Origin: Deferribacteres bacterium
Lineage (GTDB): Bacteria; Zhuqueibacterota; Zhuqueibacteria; Zhuqueibacterales; Geothermadaptataceae
Assembly (NCBI GenBank): GCA_020633655.1
Contig: JACKDF010000041.1
Span: 1-8,535 of the forward strand
Length of the DNA stretch: 8,535 bases
Direction of reading: 5' to 3'
This document shows positions 1 through 6,073 of the stretch, one piece after another; the stretch's first letter is position 1; every line of letters begins with the position of its first letter. The position numbers and the translations under genes were made by a program. Under the pieces are notes generated by a model. It saw only the letters and a program-made list of their open reading frames with translations, was not told the origin of the DNA and searched no databases.

Positions 1-1991
1 TAGCGTTCCAAAGCTTGTGCGATGACCGGATCCCGGTTTGTCCAATCAGCTTTAAGAGGCACTATGCCCAACTCTTCAATTTTTTTCCCGACAGCTTCAG
101 TAAACGCGACGCGTTCATTCACCTTGCAACTCAAACACCAGGACGCGGTAAAATCGATCAAAACTGGTTGTTGATTCTGTTGAAGCTCTGCGAGTCGTGC
201 ATCAGAATATGGTTGCCATTTGACCTCTCCCGAAACCACCGAATTCATACTTGAAGGTGCAAGGTCCTGCGTGTTTGCAATACCAAAGTAAATTCCAGCA
301 ATTGTAAAGAGAAATGCAATTGTCGTTGCAATCCGGCGAATTTTTGGTGCCGCTACGGGAGTTGCCCACCGGCCATAAAGCCAGCCTGCAACGCCAATAA
401 AAAGTAAAGCAAAGAGCAAAACGGCAATACCATCGACGCCCGTTTGGTTTCCCAAAACCCAGGCAAGCCATACGACGGTCGCCATCATGAAAAATCCCAT
501 AAACTGTTTGAATGATTCCATCCAGCGACCGGGTTTGGGCACGAATTTTAAAAGCTTTGGTGATGATGCAAGAATCAGATAAGGAGCAGACATACCAAAA
601 CCGAGAAAAGTGAAAATGAGCATTGCGGCCCAGACAGGCTGCGTTAGTGCATAACCTAAAGCCGAACCCATGAATGGCGCAGTACACGGTGTGGCCACAA
701 CAGTTGCCGCAACGCCGCTCCAAAAGGAACCGCCTAAGCCACTTCCCCGGTCCATTCTTCCACCGACGCTTGTCATCGAAGTGCCAATTTCAAAAACACC
801 AAAAAGACTTAAGCCAAACAGAAAGATTATCGCGGACAAAACGACAATAAATGTTGGTGACTGCAGTTGAAAACCCCAGCCTAATTGCTCACCGCCGGCA
901 CGCAACGCGATAAGCGTCCCAGCCAGGATCCAAAAGCTCAGGAGCACGCCAAATGTAAAAGCAGCCCCGTGTTTCCATGGCTGGCTATCCTTCTCTTTGG
1001 CTTGGTTCACAAAACCGAGAATTTTTATAGAGAGCACGGGCAAAACGCATGGCATAAGGTTAAGAATCAATCCACCGATAAAAGAAAAAATTAATGCAAA
1101 AAACAATCCTGTCTCTCCAGCTGCCCCTTGTCCAGTGCTGAGACTTTCAGAAATGGCAACATCAAATTCCATGGCTTTTTCTGAATCGGAGCCACGCCAT
1201 CCTTCGGGATTGATTAATACGCCGCTTACGCGAGAAACGGGTTCTTCCAAAGAATTTGAAAGACGAAAAGTCAACCTGTACGCCCCATCTTTTTTATTAA
1301 ATAAAGGAGAAACCGAATTATCGATGGCTCCCTCTTCGTAGGGGCAAAATTCCAGCTCCTGCAAATCAACCTGTAAGCCATTCGGAGGTGTTGCCTGGAT
1401 AACCAACTGTGTGTCAACAACGGAGGCTTCGATCGCCCAACCGCTGTTTTTAATTGGCAGCTTTGCACGTGTGTCGACAAACGCCTGCAGCCATTTTTTA
1501 TCTACGGAAGGCGTCTCACTTTTAACCGGCAAGGTGATTTCCAAAGCGGCTTCTCCCGGTAGACATATATTATTGCAAACCAACCAACTGGCAGTGGCCT
1601 TCAACGTTATATCCCGGCCAACCTGCAAATCGTCTGGAGTTTTTAAATCAAACAACAAAAAGATTTCCTCTGAGTATCCGTATGCAATGAGAGGCGGTGT
1701 TACGATACGTTCAGGATATGGCCACTTAAATTCAGATGCTTCAAAACCGGCCGGAAGCTCCCAGGACAATGTTGTTGGCAAACCGGCATCACCGGGATTT
1801 TTCCAGTAGGTATGCCATTCAGGATCCATGCTTAAACGCAAGGCCATGGGCACAACCTGCCCGGGTTTTATTGAATTATATTCTGCAACAAGTTCTGCCT
1901 CGACATATTCTGCCTTAACAGCTTGTGCATGCAAATGTGTAAAGTTTGCCAGTGCAACAACTGATAAAATAGTTAAGATTAATTTTTTCAT
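1..1991 (-). CDS. dsbD: DsbD/ScsB-type protein-disulfide reductase (3' end cut by window)
   Basis: This is an inner-membrane thiol:disulfide interchange protein. The family carries electrons from cytoplasmic thioredoxin across the membrane to periplasmic or cell-surface thiol proteins. Reading from ATG at 1991, 663 codons are open to the left edge. Residues 1-22 form a signal peptide. About residues 27-280 form the N-terminal periplasmic domain of the ScsB/DsbD type, with a Cys139/Cys143 pair in the segment WLVCNNICLPG. About 295-575 hold roughly eight membrane helices, with the redox cysteines Cys315 (LMPCVLP) and Cys436 (ATPCTAPF) in the positions expected for DsbD. From about 590 a thioredoxin-like domain begins, with the active site WCLSCK (Cys619/Cys622). 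All three redox modules are therefore present, and only the last few dozen residues should be missing. Upstream of the start is a GGAG about 15 nt away and an AAGGA directly adjacent, so the start is probable rather than certain. The gene is divergent from the OsmC operon. The long N-terminal domain points more to the ScsB-like branch than to E. coli DsbD itself, and the exact partner protein is unknown. Confidence 0.9.
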   Translation of the reverse strand, partial: MKKLILTILSVVALANFTHLHAQAVKAEYVEAELVAEYNSIKPGQVVPMALRLSMDPEWHTYWKNPGDAGLPTTLSWELPAGFEASEFKWPYPERIVTPPLIAYGYSEEIFLLFDLKTPDDLQVGRDITLKATASWLVCNNICLPGEAALEITLPVKSETPSVDKKWLQAFVDTRAKLPIKNSGWAIEASVVDTQLVIQATPPNGLQVDLQELEFCPYEEGAIDNSVSPLFNKKDGAYRLTFRLSNSLEEPVSRVSGVLINPEGWRGSDSEKAMEFDVAISESLSTGQGAAGETGLFFALIFSFIGGLILNLMPCVLPVLSIKILGFVNQAKEKDSQPWKHGAAFTFGVLLSFWILAGTLIALRAGGEQLGWGFQLQSPTFIVVLSAIIFLFGLSLFGVFEIGTSMTSVGGRMDRGSGLGGSFWSGVAATVVATPCTAPFMGSALGYALTQPVWAAMLIFTFLGFGMSAPYLILASSPKLLKFVPKPGRWMESFKQFMGFFMMATVVWLAWVLGNQTGVDGIAVLLFALLFIGVAGWLYGRWATPVAAPKIRRIATTIAFLFTIAGIYFGIANTQDLAPSSMNSVVSGEVKWQPYSDARLAELQQNQQPVLIDFTASWCLSCKVNERVAFTEAVGKKIEELGIVPLKADWTNRDPVIAQALER

Positions 1992-2019
1992 TCCTTTGAA
2001 TCTTTCTCCGTTTGACAAA

Positions 2020-2048
2020 AGTATATTTCGGTTAATAAACTTCGTTAA
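2020..2048 (-). promoter_or_regulatory. candidate sigma-70-like promoter for the dsbD-like gene
   Basis: On the minus strand, TTAACG (2048-2043) and TATACT (2025-2020) are separated by 17 bp. The -10 matches consensus at 5 of 6 positions and the -35 at 4 of 6. Transcription would start near 2013, giving a leader of about 22 nt that still contains the GGAG. The region is AT-rich, so chance matches are likely. Two near-identical copies of GTTAA(A)TAAAC (2031-2040 and 2044-2054) overlap the element and could be protein-binding half-sites. Confidence 0.35.
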
Positions 2049-2169
2049 ATAAACATGCAATTTACATCATGTATTTCGATATTCGTGAATTTGCGGTGTT
2101 ATTTTATAATTATTTAATGTGCGGCAATATAAAAATGAGTTTTAAAAAATCAAGTTTTAGGAATACAGA

Positions 2170-2198
2170 TTGAGAAAGAAACGATTATTGTTTATAAT
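2170..2198 (+). promoter_or_regulatory. strong sigma-70-like promoter for the osmC-DUF2868-GTPase operon
   Basis: TTGAGA (2170-2175) and a perfect TATAAT (2193-2198) are separated by exactly 17 bp. This is the closest match to a housekeeping promoter in the window. It points towards the three-gene operon and predicts a transcript start near 2205, giving a leader of about 70 nt before the preferred OsmC start codon. Confidence 0.6.
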
Positions 2199-2235
2199 AT
2201 GACCCTTTAATTTCGAATAAACTCCTGAAAAAATG

Positions 2236-2252
2236 AAAGTGCGTTGCACTTT
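2236..2252 (+). repeat. perfect 7-bp inverted repeat in the osmC leader
   Basis: AAAGTGC (2236-2242) and GCACTTT (2246-2252) are exact reverse complements around a 3-nt loop, GTT. The dyad lies about 30 nt downstream of the predicted transcript start and 22 nt before the preferred OsmC start codon. It could act as a repressor operator (DNA dyad) or an mRNA hairpin. There is no U-tract behind it, so it is not a classical terminator. Confidence 0.5.
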
Positions 2253-2274
2253 AAAATCAAACGAGAGAACAAGA

Positions 2275-2709
2275 ATGAAAAAAACTGCGGAAGTAAAATG
2301 GGCTGGTGGAATGCAATTTATCGGAAAAGCTGATTCGAATGTGCCAATGGTTATCGGCTCAACGGAGTACGGCGAGGGAGCAATGACCAGTCCAATGGAG
2401 CTGGTGCTTCTCGGATTATGCGGTTGTACGGCTATGGATGTGGCACATATCTTAAAACGAAGACGGCAGGAAATTACAGATTTACGTGTTACAGTTGATG
2501 CCGAACGAGCAGAAACCCACCCCAAAGTCTACACCGCCTGTCATTTAAAATACACCGTTCGCGGTCGTAATTTATCGGAAAAAGCTGTCATGGCCGCCGT
2601 GAAATTAACACGGGAGACCTACTGCTCCGTCTCCGCGATGCTCGAAAAAACCGCCACGGTTACACATGATGTCGAAATTATCGAGGAATCAGAACAGCCA
2701 AACGAATAA
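2275..2709 (+). CDS. OsmC family protein (YhfA-like branch)
   Basis: This is a 144-residue member of the OsmC/Ohr superfamily. These are small cytoplasmic dimers that, in characterised members, reduce organic hydroperoxides with a pair of cysteines. The family signature is visible as PMELVLLGLCGCTAMDV (residues 40-56) followed by a long helix. A second conserved cysteine sits in the motif YCSVSAMLEKTATV (Cys117), and the first conserved cysteine is most likely Cys51, with Cys49 beside it. The wording of both motifs is closer to the E. coli YhfA-type branch than to Ohr, and for that branch peroxidase activity is not well established. I chose ATG 2275 because GAGAG lies 7 nt upstream and the protein then starts MKKTAEVKW, as is usual. 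An in-frame ATG at 2233 would add 14 residues but has no ribosome binding site and lies next to the leader hairpin. The stop codon overlaps the next start (TAATG), so translation is probably coupled. Confidence 0.9.
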   Translation: MKKTAEVKWAGGMQFIGKADSNVPMVIGSTEYGEGAMTSPMELVLLGLCGCTAMDVAHILKRRRQEITDLRVTVDAERAETHPKVYTACHLKYTVRGRNLSEKAVMAAVKLTRETYCSVSAMLEKTATVTHDVEIIEESEQPNE

Positions 2710-4235
2710 TGCTCAAACTTGCGCAATTAATAAATCTCGAAGTTCAGCTTATAAAAGATTCGGAGGCTGATCCAGTTCTGGTACGCCATCGTGATCGTGC
2801 GATTGGCCAAAAACTTACCGGAAAAAATGTCGCCAGACCACAGCTTTTTCTGCAGTGGCTTGATCATTTGGAAAATCCAGATGCCTTGCTTCCGGGTAAA
2901 ATTTACACGGACAGCCTGCGAATCGTACGTTATATCCTGTTTTTTTTCGGTCTTGCAGCGGGTTTATCCGCTGGGTCTGCAGTGCTCCACTTCGACGGCT
3001 CTCAGCCTGTAAATGTGGTTAATTTTCTTGCTGTTCTACTCGGATTGCAATTATTCACTTATTTTCTTTTTCTTTTGAATTGTCTTCCGGTAAAAGTAAA
3101 AAGCATGCTGCCATTTGTCGGAGATTTTTACAATTTTATACGCGACTTGAGTGTACTCATCGCAAAAAATAGCGGTCATCTCTTTGGGAAATTTACAAAT
3201 AAAAAAGCGCAATCCTTTTTTGAAAACCTGCATCGCGTGCGCATGCGTCAGCAACTTTATCGAAATATCGAAAAATGGCTACTCATTCGGTTGACACAAT
3301 CGTTCAGCATTGCCTTCAATACTGGAGCGCTATTTATATGTATTTACCTCATTGTCTTTTCCGATCTTGCGTTTGCATGGAATACCACCCTCGATCTACG
3401 AAATGAGACTTTTCATCAATTAGTTGAACTCTTCAGCCGTCCCTGGCATGCTCTAATACCAGAGGCGGTTCCATCACTGGAATTAATCGAAAAAACTCGT
3501 TTTTTTCGTCTCGAAGGTGAATACTTCATCACCTCCGGTAGCCAGCGCACAGCCGATGTTTTCGTGCGTGGTGGATGGTGGCCATTTCTGATCACATCAC
3601 TGGCAGTTTATGGCTTGCTGCCACGCCTGCTTCTGGCAGGATTTGCGAAGTGGCGTTTTTACAGAAACGTGCAGCGCGCGCCGTTCGATACTGCGGATTT
3701 TAGTGCACTCTACGAACGCCTCACAACACCAGTAGTGGAAACACGCTCGGAGGAGAATTCGATTCCACCCATATCGTCCCAAAAGCAAAATGATAAGATT
3801 TCCTATGCTGAATTTAATCCGGGCGGGGAGAGTTGCATTCTTGTGCTATGGGGAGAATTGGCAATTTCAGAGGATATGCTAAGATCCACCGTTCTGCAGC
3901 GATTTGGCTGGCAACCTGCGCAAATCTATGAGGCAGGTTTGATGGATATTAACTCTGATACGAGCACCATCCATAAAATACGGGAAATTGAGAATCAGAA
4001 TATTCCAATACTTCTGCTCGTTGAATCATGGGAAACACCGAATAAGGCAGTAAAATATTTTTTAAAAAATTTGCGACAATACATTACCACGCAGCGTGCA
4101 ATCATTATTGGTTTAGTTGACACTGTTTCCTTCAAATCTGTTTCGAGAAGTGATTGGAACACCTGGCAGAAAGAGTTAAGTCAGCTTGCAGATCCTTATT
4201 TACGGGTGGCTGAGATGGTCGAGGATAACGCATGA
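2709..4235 (+). CDS. DUF2868 family membrane protein
   Basis: This 508-residue inner-membrane protein has no established function. I recognise it as DUF2868 from its N-terminal pattern, its helix layout, its C-terminal WQKELSQLADPYLRV-type ending and its position directly before a DUF3482 GTPase, a pairing common in proteobacteria. Residues 1-65 form a soluble helical start. Hydrophobic helices lie at about 72-94, 101-126, 200-224 and 291-313. Basic, helical cytoplasmic stretches lie between helices 2 and 3, and a periplasmic loop probably spans about 225-290. Residues 330-365 look like a flexible linker rich in S, E, N and Q. Residues 372-508 form a soluble domain with strand-like segments (SCILVLWGELAI, IPILLLVESW, RAIIIGLVD) resembling a Rossmann-like or degenerate NTPase fold without a P-loop. 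Its ATG shares a base with the osmC stop, and its own stop overlaps the next gene by 4 nt. It probably recruits or regulates the GTPase at the membrane (inference). Confidence 0.82.
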   Translation: MLKLAQLINLEVQLIKDSEADPVLVRHRDRAIGQKLTGKNVARPQLFLQWLDHLENPDALLPGKIYTDSLRIVRYILFFFGLAAGLSAGSAVLHFDGSQPVNVVNFLAVLLGLQLFTYFLFLLNCLPVKVKSMLPFVGDFYNFIRDLSVLIAKNSGHLFGKFTNKKAQSFFENLHRVRMRQQLYRNIEKWLLIRLTQSFSIAFNTGALFICIYLIVFSDLAFAWNTTLDLRNETFHQLVELFSRPWHALIPEAVPSLELIEKTRFFRLEGEYFITSGSQRTADVFVRGGWWPFLITSLAVYGLLPRLLLAGFAKWRFYRNVQRAPFDTADFSALYERLTTPVVETRSEENSIPPISSQKQNDKISYAEFNPGGESCILVLWGELAISEDMLRSTVLQRFGWQPAQIYEAGLMDINSDTSTIHKIREIENQNIPILLLVESWETPNKAVKYFLKNLRQYITTQRAIIIGLVDTVSFKSVSRSDWNTWQKELSQLADPYLRVAEMVEDNA

Positions 4236-5662
4236 AGTCACATCCTCAATTTGCCGTTATCGGACGGGTCAACAAAGGCAAATCCAGTATTGTTTCAACA
4301 TTGGCAGAAGATGATTCGGTACAAATTGAAAGTGCAGCGGGTACAACCAAAGTCTGCCAGGAATTTCCTATTCGAATCGACGGACGCACGGTGATTACAC
4401 TGATTGACACGCCGGGATTCCAGCAGGCACCACGAGCATTAGCCTGGCTAAACGCTCATCAGGTTTCCGCAGCAGATCGTAGAGCGGTGGTGCAGCAATT
4501 CCTTACAACCTTTAAAAATAGCGATGATTTTGTTGACGAATGCCGGTTATTGCAACCAATTATGGACGGTGCTGGCATCTTGTATGTTGTCGATGGTGCG
4601 CGGCCGTTTCGTAGAAATTACGAAGCAGAGATGGAAATATTACGCTGGACTGGCCAGCCACGTATGGCATTGATTAATTACATTGGAGAAACTGATTTTT
4701 CCGGAGAATGGAAACAAGCTCTGGATCAGTATTTTTCCGTAGTACGCCAATTTAATGCGCAAAAAGTAAGCTTTGAAGATCGCATTCTGTTACTGCAAGC
4801 CTTTCGTGAATTGCACGAAGATTGGCGAGAACCCGTGGAACAATCCATTCAATTTTTGCAGGACGAGTGGCAACGTCGGCAGCGATTCGCCGCCCACCGA
4901 ATTGCGGAAATGCTGGTTGAAGAATTGACTTATTATCACGAATTGACGCTTGAGCCCTATGAAAAAGTTGAAGATTATCGCTCGGACCTGGAAGTCAAAT
5001 TTCATGAACATTTACGGAAAAGAGAACAAAAGGCACGCTCGGACATCGAAAAAATCTACCAACACGTCCTCATAAATAAACAAGAAAAAGAAATTGCCAA
5101 ACCTATATTCAATCAAGATCTGTTTGCTGAATCAACTTGGGATATGCTTGGTCTCTCTGCTGTGCAACTTTTGGGATTGGGTGCAGTGGGAGGTGCTGTG
5201 GCGGGTGGAGCCCTCGATGCAGTCGTCGGCGGTTCATCGTTTATGGCCGGGGCGATTACGGGCGCACTTTTGGGGGCTGGCTCCGTTTTTTATTTTTCGA
5301 CAAACCGTTTTGCATCTATTGAGGCGATTGGCAGTTATTTACAGGGAAAAAATATTGTGCGAATCGGACCGCATAAAAATAAAAACTTCCCCTGGATATT
5401 ACTGGATCGCGCTTTGTTGCACTATTTCAGTGTACGGGATTGGGCTCACAGTAGAAGAGAAACTTTGGTTTTACAAAACGATTCAGGATATGTCGGTGAT
5501 CTGAGGCAATCAACAAAACGGGAACTCACACAAATCTTTTCGACATTGACAAAAAAAGCGGGAAAAAATACGCAAGAGGCACAAATTCGCCTGGGAGAGA
5601 TCATCGGAGAACTTCTATTGCACGACAGCAAAAAATTAAACGAAGCCTACCAAAAGGACTAA
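4232..5662 (+). CDS. Era-like GTPase with C-terminal DUF3482 region
   Basis: This 476-residue GTP-binding protein starts at ATG 4232 inside the ATGA overlap, with GAGG seven bases upstream. G1 (P-loop) is GRVNKGKS at residues 11-18. The G2 threonine lies in AAGTTK (35-40). G3 is DTPG at 59-62. The usual G4 motif NKxD is replaced by NYIG around 149-152, so guanine recognition may be altered. Residues 155-290 match what I recall of DUF3482: a W...LDQYFSVVRQFNA stretch and then a long charged helical region, probably coiled coil. Residues 303-357 form a hydrophobic, glycine-rich segment with repeated GxxxG spacing, like a membrane-inserting helical hairpin. The C-terminal 110 residues are mixed and basic. 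This architecture suggests a GTPase that docks on or inserts into the membrane, with the DUF2868 protein as its partner. Biological role unknown. The GTPase call is firm, and the family name is fairly firm. Confidence 0.87.
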   Translation: MKSHPQFAVIGRVNKGKSSIVSTLAEDDSVQIESAAGTTKVCQEFPIRIDGRTVITLIDTPGFQQAPRALAWLNAHQVSAADRRAVVQQFLTTFKNSDDFVDECRLLQPIMDGAGILYVVDGARPFRRNYEAEMEILRWTGQPRMALINYIGETDFSGEWKQALDQYFSVVRQFNAQKVSFEDRILLLQAFRELHEDWREPVEQSIQFLQDEWQRRQRFAAHRIAEMLVEELTYYHELTLEPYEKVEDYRSDLEVKFHEHLRKREQKARSDIEKIYQHVLINKQEKEIAKPIFNQDLFAESTWDMLGLSAVQLLGLGAVGGAVAGGALDAVVGGSSFMAGAITGALLGAGSVFYFSTNRFASIEAIGSYLQGKNIVRIGPHKNKNFPWILLDRALLHYFSVRDWAHSRRETLVLQNDSGYVGDLRQSTKRELTQIFSTLTKKAGKNTQEAQIRLGEIIGELLLHDSKKLNEAYQKD

Positions 5663-5699
5663 AATATTCGTCTGCTTAAGACTATAATCGCTATTTTAG
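5659..5699. repeat. 8-bp inverted repeat across the GTPase stop codon
   Basis: CTAAAATA (5659-5666) and TATTTTAG (5692-5699) are perfect reverse complements. They enclose a smaller possible stem, GTCT/AGAC. The left arm contains the TAA stop of the GTPase gene. It sits where an operon terminator is expected, but the stem is AT-rich, the loop is long and no T-run follows. I record it only as a possible 3'-end structure. Confidence 0.3.
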
Positions 5700-6073
5700 A
5701 GATATGGGGAAAATTGTATCCAGTGTTATTTTTTCAGCTTAATTTTATAACAACCTACTTCCAGTATGTCATTTTTAAAAATCCGCACGAGTGATCTGAG
5801 CGGGTTGTAATCTTCAGTTTCTTATAGAACTTCCAGAATTCTGACGAGACTGTTGGAACCTGCTATAGAGTAATTTCTTCCCCCAATACTGGCAACCATA
5901 CTCAAAACTCAATCTTCGATGAGAATATATGCAGCAGACATGAGGCTTACCCACTTAATTAAAAATAAAAAGAAGAATCCATTTGGAATGTATGGAGGCG
6001 AGAGTTAAGGATGCAAGGAAAAGGGGAAAAAGCAGGAATAGGAAGCGGTCAATGAAGCTGAGTTCTATTGCAT
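5663..6073. other. 411-bp gap between convergent genes, no convincing gene
   Basis: This gap lies between the end of the GTPase gene and the end of the gluconolactonase-like gene. No frame gives a recognisable protein and I see no tRNA or other known RNA. On the minus strand a frame of about 60 codons (5907 to 5726) is broken by a single TAA at 5824-5822. It contains the stretch SLVRIFKNDILEVGCYKIKL and could be a decayed gene, but chance is equally likely. About 5961-6057 is strikingly purine-rich on the plus strand. Otherwise nothing stands out. Confidence 0.6.

Noticed and set aside
202..723. Minus-strand open frame of 173 codons
   Set aside because: It lies in a different frame inside the clearly recognisable DsbD coding sequence. 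Its translation is Cys/Trp-rich nonsense without family motifs.
885..1809. Several plus-strand open frames opposite the DsbD-like gene
   Set aside because: They are antisense to a well-supported membrane protein gene and show no recognisable domains or good ribosome binding sites.
2012..2038. Plus-strand TTGACA with an AT-rich hexamer downstream
   Set aside because: The -10 candidate needs a 15-bp spacer and is poor. A better promoter for the plus-strand operon exists at 2170-2198.
2157..2525. Minus-strand open frame opposite the OsmC gene
   Set aside because: It overlaps the OsmC coding region on the other strand, and the OsmC motifs make the plus strand the true coding strand.
5094..5504. 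Plus-strand 136-codon frame inside the GTPase gene
   Set aside because: It is a frame-shifted shadow of the DUF3482 region. The GTPase frame is continuous and carries the motifs.
5764..5812. AATCCGC...GCGGGTT imperfect inverted repeat as a terminator
   Set aside because: Only six of seven positions pair, the loop is long and no T-run follows. It is also more than 100 bp past the operon end.
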